From: Branchiostoma floridae
Taxonomy: Eukaryota > Chordata > Leptocardii > Amphioxiformes > Branchiostomatidae
Length of the DNA stretch: 64,000 nucleotides
Assembly (NCBI RefSeq): GCF_000003815.2
Contig: NC_049993.1
Location: 12,511,189 to 12,575,188 of the forward strand
Reading direction: 5' to 3'
Shown here: piece by piece, positions 14,401 through 24,300 of the stretch
Layout: every line of letters starts with the position of its first letter
Numbering within the stretch: position 1 is the stretch's first letter
The notes under the pieces: model-generated
What the model was told of the DNA's origin: nothing
The model's database searches: none
The model's input: only the letters and a program-made list of their open reading frames with translations
Program-made: the position numbers and the translations under genes

Positions 14401-16382
14401 TGCTATAGACTCGTATAAAACCGAGTGCCAAGCCACCTACACCTGCCGCGTTCTGAACTAACGATTTCATTGGATTCTATTTCCCCACGAGATCGACGAT
14501 ACAGTATTTGCCGGCTATTATCGGGTAATGACATAAATATGAATGTTACTTCTATAAAGGTCGATAGTAGTTAGTCAAATAGAGTGGTCATAACAATATT
14601 GATTTTTCAAGGATGATTGATGCCGAAGCAATCTGGGTGATAAAGACGTAAACTGTCACGGGAGATTGGTCCGCAGCTGGCGAGGCAGGCCCCGTGTGAG
14701 ATGCTTTTTCGTGGCCATTGCCTGCTCCGAAAGACGGGGAGATAAGACGCCGCGAAAGTGTTCAGACACGCATGTCTAGACTTGCGCGGTTGGCAAGGTC
14801 TGCACCATATTCCCTAAACTCTTTATGTAATTTAATTTGGAGAGCATTGGACCATCATGAACATCTTGTTTGACCTATTTGCTTTCACTGCCAGAAGTTA
14901 AAGTTGGATGCTTTTTTTTTGCCTTCAACATTTCTGAGATATACTGTACTTTTCCGACTTTTTTTTTACATCATAACCATCCTTTGCTACTGACAAATTC
15001 CTCCGCATTCCATACTTCATGATTGATGTTACCTGCCTTCTCAAACACCACTTCCAATCACACTTCAGGCACAAGATGTATAGCATTTAACAAAATACAA
15101 GCTGTAACTTTCCCATCCTATAGATACCGTTTAACGCTATCAATTTGTTTTGTGATGTAGATAGCTGGAAGACGAGCTGTAATTTATAGCCTATCTTTAG
15201 ACACGAAACAGTACGGGGTGATCGGGACCGCAGTCTTTTCTCAGAATCCAATATCCCATTCTTCACCGAGCCGTTGATTGACAGTGGGCCGCGAAACGCA
15301 ATCGAACACTTTGAGTCTTTATACTCGCGGGAAGATGGAAGGGGTTGGGAGGTGAATTCCAGAGCTGCCAGACGATCGACCGTTTCGGGGGGAGGAAGTA
15401 CTACCGGGCGCGTTAATGCTAATATCAAGATGTCGGCGGGACCTGGGCTAGATCCTCGAGCAGAGGTATTGGAAAATGCAGCATGTGAAATTGAGCCTTG
15501 AGGTGCAAGATATTTACCTATGGCAACAAGGTCAAACGAACACTATGATGCATTTGAAGACCCTTCCAAGCAACAGGAGGACCTGGTGATCCCTTGGCAA
15601 AATTACGTGTCAATCGCCCTTCTCTTCAACGATGTCCTCAGGCGTTTTCATTACCGGTGAAATACTTACAAAAGACTTTGAGATATTCGATACCTGGATA
15701 CCCGGGGGATGCAGCAATATAATTCCATGGCCATGTCAGATAGTACCATTACTATTAAAGAGGTAGGATCTGGTTTCGGGGGATTTTAAGGTCAATGCAA
15801 ACATCACTGCCAACGGCATAATTGAGTTCGAATTGAAATCTCGGCTTTGTAATGGTCCAGATCGTGTGATATGCATCATTGGGCCGCGCTATTCATTTAT
15901 CTGCAAGCGGCGGTCTCATAACACAATAGCCTATCTTTCTGAGCGTTCAGTCTACTATTAAAGAGATCCCAACACAAATAATTACCGTGCATCTGCAGCG
16001 TCACGTAATGCTCCTTCTGCCCCACCACGTCCATCAACACCGACAACACGTACATCCCCTCGTCGTCCGGCCCGGCCCGATGTATCCGGAGCGACCCGTC
16101 CGGCCCGAGCGATGCCCGGCCTTTCAGCGAGCCCAGCGACATCGCTGTCCCGGTGCTTGGGGAGTCCATGTACACGGCTTCCCTCATGCTGTGAACACCA
16201 CCGTACAGTTTATTCCATGTCTGCGCGAAGACCTGATGGTCCGTCCGAACGCGTACCGGGAGCGTCACGTCTTCACCGACGTTCCCGTGAACTACATCCA
16301 CCATCGGTGTCTGCACGCTCGGGGCGGCGTCGACTTCAACAAGTCCACAGCGGATCACTGACACAAGTAGTAAAATCGCCAT
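832..16382 (-). CDS. Immunoglobulin-superfamily type I membrane protein, 4 exons
   Basis: Coding exons in order are 16382-15986, 7253-6918, 1912-1553 and 1088-832. All three introns are GT-AG and phase 1, and the total is 1350 bases, exactly 450 codons with the stop, which supports the model. The 449-residue product has a signal peptide (about residues 1-19, MAILLLV start), a V-type Ig domain (about 25-132) without the usual disulfide cysteines, two Ig domains with canonical Cys-Trp-Cys pattern, one membrane span (VTVGIVTVTALSLLLLL) followed by CRRKK and a roughly 35-residue basic tail without an ITIM. By family knowledge it should be a plasma-membrane adhesion or recognition receptor; ligand and name are unknown. 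Because every junction is phase 1, further Ig exons could sit unseen in the 8.7 kb and 5.0 kb introns, although the four found join without a gap. The start was chosen at the methionine directly before the hydrophobic signal core; the frame is open upstream to 16568. Confidence 0.85.
1553..1912 (-). CDS. Ig receptor exon 3: second canonical Ig domain and stalk
   Basis: The acceptor is TTCTTTAG|AT and the donor ATTG|GTATGA, phase 1 at both ends. It encodes SAKIINISESPQL, then NVTLDCVAEGNPPPILSWHKDG and KDSGVYMCEATNG, an I/C2-type Ig domain, followed by a roughly 25-residue stalk ending ETEADDTII. An in-frame GCAG|GTCAAG inside the exon could act as a donor, but it is phase 0 and would not fit exon 4. 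Confidence 0.87.
2222..2310 (+). mobile_element. Degenerate LINE-type 3' tail
   Basis: The motif around 2288-2305 (CTTGAGTTGTGCTGGTCATC) resembles the GAGTTATGCTGTCCATCCACA motif seen at 24.26 kb and 41.39 kb and runs directly into a CA-rich simple repeat. This is the layout of an RTE-like LINE 3' end. The match is weak. Confidence 0.35.
2311..2415. repeat. (CA)n / (CACGCA)n microsatellite
   Basis: About 100 bases of alternating CA with CG interruptions at the left end and TCACACACTCG at the right. It is intronic in the Ig receptor gene; open frames over it are artefacts of the repeat. Confidence 0.95.
4016..4802. repeat. Tandem duplication of a 350-430 bp unit
   Basis: Copy 1 (about 4016-4368) and copy 2 (about 4374-4802) share TCTATGTAATGCC, GGCTGGTGCATCATATTTCA at the start and TTCCCGGAAAGTTAAACCAG near the end, with the unit ending in TATAGGATTAGC both times. 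Copy 2 carries extra sequence at about 4485-4660 that copy 1 lacks. A short CTTAC repeat sits just before copy 1 (3976-3996). Confidence 0.8.
5227..5421. mobile_element. Small inverted-repeat element, family B copy 1
   Basis: It begins GGCTAACGTAACATTTGC and ends AGAAAATGTGACATAGGCC, an inverted pair of about 40 bases with internal CAGCCCGGCCTGGCCCC. The interior GGGAACGAAAAGTATGACAT recurs in the element at 9526-9728. At about 195 bp and without coding capacity it is a MITE-like element. Confidence 0.75.
5945..6127. mobile_element. Small inverted-repeat element, family C copy 1
   Basis: Left arm CTCTCACCGCACTTGTG...CACTGCGGGGTTCG pairs with right arm CGAACCCCGCAGTGACTC...GCAAGTGCAGTGAGAG. 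The arms are about 50 bases each around an AT-rich middle. The same arms occur in the element at 40798-41043. Confidence 0.8.
6318..6400. repeat. Dispersed repeat with CTTCGGCGT core, copy 1
   Basis: The core ATAACCACCCTTTGGCGTAA followed by CATATCAGCTTCGC recurs in variant form at about 11.90 kb, 39.57 kb and, shorter, 11.07 kb. The element type is not identifiable from these fragments. Confidence 0.5.
6918..7253 (-). CDS. Ig receptor exon 2: first canonical Ig domain
   Basis: The acceptor is ACCCTTTAG|TC and the donor TTCT|GTGAGT, both phase 1, so the 336-base exon encodes one symmetrical Ig module of 112 codons. Visible landmarks are LVTLNCTVRH (B-strand Cys), VQWKKDG (core Trp) and REDSGNYTCHAHH (F-strand Tyr-x-Cys). 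Joining to exon 1 makes a valine codon (G+TC); joining to exon 3 makes a tyrosine codon (T+AT). Confidence 0.88.
7371..7475 (+). mobile_element. LINE-type 3' tail with AATA simple repeat
   Basis: The sequence GGCTAGCCCTTTGTAATAGC, then GGCTAGTTGGGCAGCCCTGG, TTGCAGCCAAACC and AATAAATAAATAAAATAAAC is a short transcript-like end followed by an A-rich simple repeat, the layout of a CR1/L2-like 3' end. It lies about 120 bases upstream of Ig receptor exon 2 in the gene's direction. Confidence 0.55.
8096..8284. mobile_element. Small inverted-repeat element, family A copy 1
   Basis: It starts CTCTCCAAGCAGCTCTAGAG and ends GAAGCTCTGCTCCGAGAA, with a second inner inverted pair (CCGGCTGTTTT / AAAACAGCCGG) and a central hairpin (TTTATGTCTCG / CGAGACATAAA). 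The outer end resembles the TCCAAGCAGAG ends of the elements at 39.9, 44.7 and 50.1 kb. Confidence 0.65.
8837..8875. repeat. Perfect 17-bp hairpin
   Basis: GTATATCATAATCATAT is followed by the loop TTTTG and the exact complement ATATGATTATGATATAC. The whole stem is AT-rich. It could be a remnant of an inverted-repeat element; no terminator role is implied in this genome type. Confidence 0.9.
9526..9728. mobile_element. Small inverted-repeat element, family B copy 2
   Basis: It begins GGCTAACGGCACATTTCCAA and ends TTTGAAAATGTGACGTTAGC plus C. Inside the arms, CCGGGGCCCGGCCGG pairs with CCGGCCGGGCCCCGG. The interior GGGAACGAAAAGTATG matches copy 1 at 5.2 kb. About 203 bp, non-coding. Confidence 0.8.
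11203..11214 (+). repeat. Run of 12 G
   Basis: An uninterrupted G run flanked by GCGAGA and TCATCT. A similar 13-base run is at 39882-39894. Confidence 0.9.
11395..11480 (+). repeat. Dispersed repeat, copy 1 (partner at 20.9 kb)
   Basis: GCAGAGTGACCTGGGTGACC, AGGGGTCAAAGGTTGACC and CACCTGTAGATTC are matched in the same order and orientation at 20888-20945. The element type is unknown. Confidence 0.6.
11880..11945. repeat. Dispersed repeat with CTTCGGCGT core, copy 2
   Basis: ATAACCGTCCTTCGGCGTAA followed by CACACCAGTCT is the closest match to the copy at 6.3 kb. A shorter related stretch (ATAGCCTTCGGCGTCGG) lies at about 11061-11080. Confidence 0.5.
15986..16382 (-). CDS. Ig receptor exon 1: signal peptide and V-type Ig domain
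   Basis: This exon encodes 132 codons plus one base. The signal peptide MAILLLVSVIRCGLVEVDA is followed by a V-set-like fold: VTLPVRV (B strand), QTWNKLY with the core tryptophan at about residue 56, GSLRIHRAGPDDEGMYVLSV (E-F strands). The residues where the disulfide cysteines normally sit are Val43 and Leu113. The donor reads CACG|GTAATT, phase 1. Upstream in the same frame the sequence stays open to 16568, so a longer N-terminus is possible but would bury the signal peptide. GC content is clearly higher than in the flanking DNA. Confidence 0.85.
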
Positions 16383-18639
16383 GATGATATGTAGGTGAGT
16401 TCTACACTGCCGAAACAGCGTTCCTGTCCTTCTCTCAGGCTCGCATATCTGCAAGTCTAGCCGATCGGCCCTCCCTCTTCTACCATCGCCGAAAAAGCAG
16501 CCCAGTCCCTTCACTAAGAGAGTATCCCGGCTTGAGCGTTGAAGCATTCCTGTAGCGGAATAACACACACAAATACAGCAGTCAATAAAGAACTACCTCT
16601 AGAGCCCTTGTATGTCAAAGGAACATGACCTTTCCACTGAAAGAAACGGTCTTATCAGCCACCTATGGTCGCTGTAAACACTACTGGAGGAGAAGTGGCG
16701 AAGGTGCAACACGTTACAGCATATGTCGGGATGGGCCGGTCCACACCCTGGAAGGGGTGGGCAGGGTTAATATCGTTATTATCGTCATCATCGCCTTCCC
16801 GCAGTTTTTCCCAGCTAGCTAATGCAGAGCTCTTTACAAGGGGAAGCGGATTCAGTTAAGAATTGGACGAGCCTTTTCGAAAATTACCCCGAGTGGCTAG
16901 CCCGACCGTGACTGTAGATTAGAGCAGACAATCCGATTAGAAAGAATACACGCCACAAAATGATGAATAGGAGAGACTGCAAAGGTCCAATTCGTCAGCC
17001 TCAGTTATAGTGACCGTCATCAGGGACCCGGTGTAGCACACTCAAGACCTGCGCAGCCGGGGAGAAATTACTTCCGTGCCCTTGGATTTCTCATTAATGC
17101 CCGCAGCATGCCCAACTGAGCTGGGGACGGTTGTCGTGGGAGGCCATTAAGCATTCTTTAATGACTAGCACAGTTTTGTATCGCATCATTAATATTCCTG
17201 TCTCCGATACCCACTAATTACTGCAAAGTCTAAACGGTTTTCGTGTGTTATGATCCCGATGTTCCATCCGGCCCTCGACAACACTCAAATTACATCTGGG
17301 GGAGAATTTGAGTTGTTTCTGTCATAATTGGATATGTGATACAGATAGGCAACTCACGTCCAAATCAAATTAGACCGGTAGAATTCCTGGATGAAGCGAG
17401 AGGGGCACCAAATTTCCAGGGATCATTGCAGGAGGTTTCAGTGGTGTAATGAAAAGACCAAAGAAGCCTTGGTCTTTACACGTGATTATTAGATAGAACA
17501 AGAAGATGCCAAATATAACGTCGTGGAAATGTCGTTTTGAAGCAGTTATAGCGACAGTCATGTTTGAAGAATTGGTTCAATATCAAATCAAGCCTTGTCC
17601 TAATATTAAACGGAACAACATAAGCCTACGATAGGGCATTCATGTAAATATGCTTAAGACGTAAAATTGTTAAATGTGTTCGCTTGCCATGATTGCACGT
17701 CTGTTGGCGGCACGCCTACAGTTTTACCTATACACCATACGATGAGAATGCAGAACGCGTAGTTACTGTGTTGTTGTTAGGCTACGCGACACCATAACTC
17801 AATTAACGCCACGGTTCGTAGGCAATAACTGTGATTTATCCAGTGAACATGTTTGGGAAAGGTGACATTGGAATGTGGTAATATTGACAACGGTAATGAT
17901 GTATGTTGTTGGTGGTGACAGTAATGAGGACGGCAAAGGGGAGGGTGATGACATTAATGATCGTAACTGTACGATCTTGTTCCCCACTAATTAGTTTATA
18001 GCTAGCTTGTTGCCTTTGTAATGAAATAAATTTTTATTTCAGATGTATCTTGCTAGGCTACCTGTGGCGCTTTTTAGATAATGGATGCTATTGTTGTATT
18101 GTGATCCTCAAAAGTTCATTAACTCACTTAGTCATATATATAGTGGCATCAACTTCAAAAGAATTTTTTTTTAAAGAATGAAGTAATTCTCATACGTGGC
18201 AAACAATAGACATCTACATAACTTTTGATCCCACAAACCATGAAGTTTGTCATTTTCTTAAACTCATTCTTTTAAATTGGAGGTATGTGTGCAAAAGAAC
18301 ATTTGTTTGGGCCATCTCATGGGGAAAAACGGTTTAAGTACTTGAGTACTACGAAACGTCTACAAGGCGTTAACGAAGTTCTCAGATCTTTAAGAGTTGC
18401 GATATTCTAATCCTGAACATCTTTCTTCTGGGATCGCGAGCGTCGTAAACTAATTGGAGGTCGGGCCTTAAATCAATACAAACCGACTAAGATGAAAAAC
18501 TGCGAGCATTAATCACTTTGGTTTGCTCCCCAAATCGATAAGTCTTGATTAAAACCTGACGCCAATTATTTGCTGAAGTCGGCCAATTTTGGTAACCAGT
18601 CTTTTCTATGTGATGAAATTTGATGGATTTATCTGTTTG

Positions 18640-18838
18640 CGGTATTCCATTGAAAGCCAAATCCTTCTGTCTGGAGGTTATTCACCTTAAGTCACCCGGA
18701 TGGAGGCCTGGTGAACCTCCGTCTCGTGTCAGCCTTACGGCGATTTACAGTATTTACCCGGACTCCAGGAAGCGTAGTGATCAGTCACTGATGGAGATTC
18801 GATCCGATCCAAACCAAACCAAACCAAACCAAACCCCC
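18640..18838 (+). mobile_element. Retroelement-like fragment ending in (CCAAA)n
   Basis: A GC-richer stretch ending GGAGATTCGATCCGATCC runs into five CCAAA units and a C run (18809-18839). A non-coding body followed by a short simple-repeat tail is the layout of a SINE or a LINE 3' end. No promoter boxes are clear, so the class is open. Confidence 0.4.
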
Positions 18839-20884
18839 CAAAATGCTTAACTTTCAAAATGACAGAAACAATTAGAGATGCTTGATTAATTCTAATTCGA
18901 TTCAATGATTATTGATCAAAACAACTGGCAGACGAAAGTCTAAGTTGCATTGTTGTGATCAAGCATGTTTTTAGAAGGCGTTTTAAAACTTTATCCACTT
19001 AAAAATTTTACAAAGGCTCTTAAATCGATCAAAATCATTTTAACACATTAAAATTCAGGAACAATAAATCGTACCCATCAACAAATGATGATAGTGCGCA
19101 AAGTGAGCTGACTTTCAGGAATTGTTGAAAATTTACCATTCAATTCCAACCAGATATTTGCGGACAATGGTCCAACTTTAACATCAATGATTCTGTCCGT
19201 GCTCCCTTCTGCTCCACTTGGTACGTAAGTCATGTTGAACTAAACGGTATCGCATAGAATGATTCCATTCTTTCTAATTCCAGACCAGTGGGCTAGCCAT
19301 CAGGGGGTTAGTAATGGTATAAAAGTGGAGATGAAATGTATCCTCTGCCCAATAGTTTACTGACCGCTGACCACAACGCTCCGGACAAGATCTGGATGGA
19401 TACTGCAAATTACAGTAGATGTTGCTATTTCAGTTACGTATATATGTCATAAGGATTGGGCAGAAAGCACATTTCAACATACATGAAAATACAATGTGGA
19501 TACGGAAAAGTTTCAGTTAATGAGATAAGTTGGTATAACGTTACGTTAATTATGAGAATCTAGCTGAAAATGGAAAAAAACTGTTGACTATATCGAAAAT
19601 ATTACAGTTTGATTTGTTAAAGCGAAGTGGATCCTCTAAGTAATAATAAGCATAATGTACTGATTTATTGAGTTGCAGACGGTGTGTACACTGTTGGAAC
19701 GAGACGATAACTTTTCTCCTGATGACACTAGTATTGATGTTTTTGAAAAAATTGTAGTCTTTATCAAAATCATGGCACTAGATTTTTCTTGAAAAGGGAA
19801 AAGGATGCAATGTAAAATGCGTGTGTCTGGGAGATGAAACGCTCTAAGAGTTTCTTTCATAGTATTAGTTTATGCTCAACGCAAACTCTCCCATCGAGGA
19901 GAAATCTACAACACAAACATAGCCGTATATTCATCTATCCCTCACATACGAGAAACAAATCTGTCAACCCAAGGCTTAAAGTAACCCGAATTAATCACAT
20001 CACAGTTTGGTGCCGACCCATTTTAAGACCCCCTTCAGTTGTTTCCATCCTCGGCGACATCAACAGAGGTGGTGACAACTACTCATCTGTTAAAGCCATA
20101 ATAAATCTGTACCTCTCCCCTGTGACGAGTAGGAGCCTATTGAAACATTGGGATCTCCAGTGGATGTGATGAAAATCACAGACAGCTCACGCTGGCAGCA
20201 ATAATGGACCCCTGGGCGTTTTGCTCTGTACTTCGGATTGCTTCTCCTCGACTCGTTGCACAGTGTCATCATTCTTCAACCACTACAGCTGCAATTTCAT
20301 CACCAGAATTGCCATTTTGCTGTGTCGTTGACATCGGGGCGAGTCCATTAGACGTCGCTACTATAACAGAATCGCCGCAGCCTTGGTATAATTGGAGCTT
20401 GTGGCAGGTAAACACTATCAAACATAACCAATCTGACTGTCTGGACCTGATCACGCCAGAGAAAATTGTAGTCCATAGCCGATGGACGGCTGTCTGTCCA
20501 TGCAATCGATATAACAACCTACTTTCAATCTTCTCGTCTCGGTGCAGTTTCAAAGAGAAAAGCCCTCTGGAACCACGGGTGTGAATTGCTAGGTTATGAC
20601 TCGCAAGGAGGCAATAAGACCTTTGATGTGTGGGAAATGTTTATTGTATACTTAGGACCGTCTCGATTTCGGGAAGGTGGATAGAACAGTGTTTATTTAG
20701 GTCAGACGAACATTAACAAGCTGAAGGTATCTTCAAACAAGTCACGATAAATCACATAGATCCTTTTATCCTCCACTGTTCTTGATAAAAGTGTGGGTGT
20801 GGGTGGTATGAGTAAGGTCTATTTTTGTAATGGCGTTCCGAGTGTGGCTAATTTTAGACGTGGGATGAGACATTTGAAGGTGAA

Positions 20885-20960
20885 CCAGGTAGAGTGACCT
20901 GCGTGACCCTGGGGTCAAAGGTTAAGTGACACCTGTAGATCCAATCTTGTCTAAGTTTTT
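20885..20960 (+). repeat. Dispersed repeat, copy 2 (partner at 11.4 kb)
   Basis: TAGAGTGACCTGCGTGACCC, TGGGGTCAAAGGTTAAG and ACACCTGTAGATCC match the copy at 11.40 kb in order and orientation; similarity fades after about 80 bases. Confidence 0.6.
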
Positions 20961-22349
20961 ACAGAGCGGCCAGCTTTGGTTGGGCAAAGCAGGAGCTATG
21001 ACTCCTAGCTGTCTACCTTGACCACAAAAGAATGATTCTGGTGGCTTCTGTGGAGGTAAGTTTTAAACTTAGTGCTCAACTTCTTTGTGTTCAAAACCCA
21101 TTGTTAATGGTGTGAAACTCAGGACAACTCTGCAAAAAAGTTGCTAACTTACTTTGCTAACAGTGTGTACTTTTCACAATGCAGCATCGCCTGCTTGCCA
21201 CAATGCAAAATGGAGCGAATGTATTTTACACAAATATGCACATGACAGATGACTTCCAGAGGTTAACAATAAACATGGCGGGGCAAGTGAACGCACATAT
21301 TCTAGCAAATTACACGACCCAAACTTGACAGTTGCTCGAAACGTGGCGTCACGTTAATGCTTCTGAGCCAGATTTCTCACCAGACTGTGACATCCAGCAC
21401 TTGGAATCAATCATAGCTATAAGAGGAAGTGATCTTTCACCGGGGCGCATACACATTGGTGTCATGGCCGCCCTCCCCCTCCTACAAGTGTCAAAGGTCA
21501 ACCTTGTTCTCCTGATACACTTGACGTGATAAACTCCTGTCTAAGTCTGTCCGCCAGTCCTATCAGCATAGATGAAAGATTTATACGACCATGGTAATTT
21601 CAGACGACTTACAAGTATACAGGCGGCGCCCTTTTGCATGATTCATCGGTTACGTTGGTAAATTGTTCCATGACCAATTCATCAATGCACTAGCTATATA
21701 GCTTGTCGACTTAGCCAAACTTCTGCGTAAAATTATACGTTATGCAGCAATGCAACCCAAAGCAGTATTTGGTATTTTCAAAGCCATTGGCGTTAAAGTT
21801 ATGAATTTTCAGCCTTCCCTTTGCCTAGTATGCTCTGTGCCAGCCGTCGGTATCACACAAAGAGCTAGTACGCTGTAATTTATACAGAGAACGATTCCTA
21901 CTCAAAGCCAGTCCATCTAAATTCCTCTGCTAGCACATGTAATAAATGTGAAAATACCTGCTTTGAGGTGGGTTTGAGGTTATCTTGAAGCAGTACATCT
22001 GGGAAGAGTTTTAACATTATGCTGAGCCCGACCCCTTCAGCTTTGATATGAAATTCATAGCGTCAACCGTTATGTAACGGCAGATATAAAGGGTGATAAA
22101 TGGAATTTGAAATTCAGTTCTCGTTCGCTATATATAGAAACGTACTAGGGTCAAACTTGAAGCACGAAATCCACAAACATTTCACTTTGAATTTAAAGTT
22201 TAGCAGTTGAGCCACAAAATGGTTGACTTTTGTACCAATTCTGTTCTCCAAGGATATAAAGTAAGTGTACGTACTTGGTGACATCTGTCATCTGTGAAGT
22301 GAACACCGTTCATTTACGGTGCCTCGTGCGGTCTGTCGTCTCCCCCAAG

Positions 22350-22490
22350 CCCGTGGCCCCAATGTAAGGTTACCCGTCAGACGTCTGTACGAGAGAGACC
22401 GTTACTTTATCAAGGTTCCTATCAGAGTCCTTGGAGAACTCATAGCTACACAAGACGACATTACCGTGGGCGATGCCACCTCCCCGGAAG
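22350..22490 (+). CDS. Candidate isolated coding exon, function unknown
   Basis: A 141-base open segment with acceptor-like GTCTCCCCCAAG| and donor-like CGGAAG|GTAAAG, both phase 1. It would encode RGPNVRLPVRRLYERDRYFI followed by KVPIRVLGELIATQDDITVG. Many third positions are C or G, unlike the AT-rich flanks. I do not recognise the protein, and no partner exon was found, so chance remains a good explanation. Confidence 0.2.
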
Positions 22491-24169
22491 GTAAAGTATA
22501 TTTCAACTGCAGTTTTGATGGTGATCTATAGGGGAGGCGGTAGTGACAAATTGCCAACGCGTGCATCCTAGGAAAACGTAGATAAGGGATCGTGTTAAAT
22601 GTTGTACATGTTTTACAAACAATATGGATTACGGAGGGAATGTGCTCTTCAGCACCAAGGACAGGGCAAAACATCCGATGATATCAGAACAAGTAAGAAA
22701 AGACCCAACCCATATCCCCGCCCACCCCCATCAAACGGAATGCAAAATAGAAATATAAAAATGCAATAATATTGCCAGACATGAAGCCACACTCTCATTG
22801 GTCCAACCGTTAATTGCATTGATTGCCATGCATGCTATCATTGATTGAACCGCTATCTGTGATATGGACAGTCAGGATCGGCCTATACCATTCGATTAAT
22901 GTGATGTGTATGCCACGTCCCGTATGTCACACATTTTACAGCCTAACCTATGAATAGAAAGACTAAAGCGAGACTTCACCCAACACCCCATGTTACGCCA
23001 CTCCACCCTTTATTGATAAAATCAATAAGAACCTCTCATTTTCCACTACTTTCCACCAAAAAGATAATAATACATCTTGTTAAAAGCGTGCAGCGCAGAG
23101 TTGATCACGCGCTACTACAGTTACAAGAATAGTCCTGGAGTCGTGTCGCTGTTTTTATGTGTTTGGGGGAAGCGGTGAAAGAAATAATTTCTTTCAAGAG
23201 CAGCAACGAACATTTGAGACAGCCCATTAGGCGACATGACAGGTACCTTTTCAATGTTTTGTCCCAGAAGACTGTAAGGTCAGTAGATGGAGATGTAGTA
23301 AGTGTTGATATGACAAGGAAGCGTTGTGACACTCAATCACACGCATGTATTCCTCTGCGTAGTGTCTATCTTCTGTCACACCAACTCAATACTACTCTAT
23401 TGTCTTTCAGAGGAACACAAGGTACATAACGGTTTTGAGACTTACTAGTATTTGAAATGTAATATATGTATACATCTACATGTTTCATAGCGTATTCATG
23501 CTATACTGATGGTGCATTGTAATGTAGTGTAATGTTTCTACCGACCACAGTACGAATAGCTTGCTAAAGGCTAAAAGCGGATCAAATTAAACTCGAATTC
23601 AGCACAGACGTGACATAAAGGACTGAACATTCAACATACATGCCAAAAAGATGGACTGATATGTTGGGTAGAAAATGCGTTGTTCTCTATAATGATAACT
23701 CACTGCCTATGAATAGCTCTTTCTAATTCAAGTGTGGTGAGATCACGTCGATAGGAGACCTTAAAGTGTGATATTTATGGTGATGTCGCAGCCATTTCCA
23801 TCCACCAGCACCAAACAGCACTTAAAGTTAGGTCCCGTAACAAATCACGGGGTCCATTCAGCTCCCTTGGCGCGAGACAGCCCTGCTGTCGCAGGTACGC
23901 CCCCTAATGGCCGCCATATATTACATGGTAACAGCGTGCAGGGGTGACGTATTGTAGGGTCACGCATGGGGGCTGCGTCCTCTGTCATCCTATAAACTAC
24001 AGCGCACAATAAACCACGATGGACTAACCGTTTTCAACTGAAGATTTGAAATACACTGAGTTACTTCCCAACTTTAAGCCGAACAAGAGCTGTATCTACC
24101 GATCAAAAATCATGACCAGAATTCAAGATATTAAAACTGAAAGTTCTGTTGCAATACCGTGACAAGCCG

Positions 24170-24300
24170 CTACGGTGCCCAAATCTAATAACTGCAAGGC
24201 ATTGTCAAGACCTACCCACGTACCAAATATCTAAGATACAATCGATCCATGCCTTCTCGAGTTATGCTGTCCATCCACAAACGTACGTATACGCATACAT
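24170..24300 (+). mobile_element. LINE-type 3' tail (RTE-like), copy 1
   Basis: GTCAAGACCTACCCACGTAC, then a short spacer and GAGTTATGCTGTCCATCCAC, followed by a degenerate TACGTATACGCATACATA tail. The same ordered motifs occur at 41.35-41.44 kb, ending there in CAGACAGACAAACA. This is the typical order at the 3' end of RTE-like LINEs or SINEs sharing that tail. Confidence 0.55.

Larger units (their letters stand above)
7254..15985 (-). other. Intron between Ig receptor exons 1 and 2
   Basis: This 8.7 kb interval lies between matching phase-1 splice sites. It holds a LINE-type tail, two inverted-repeat elements, a perfect hairpin and two dispersed repeat fragments, listed separately. Between 12.0 and 15.9 kb I see no gene and no clear repeat. 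The stretch 14.6-14.8 kb is unusually GC-rich and could be regulatory, which is a guess. Confidence 0.55.

Noticed and set aside
20204-20584. 126-residue plus-strand frame
   Set aside because: No recognisable domain, mixed composition, and a competing minus-strand frame of 94 residues over the same bases.
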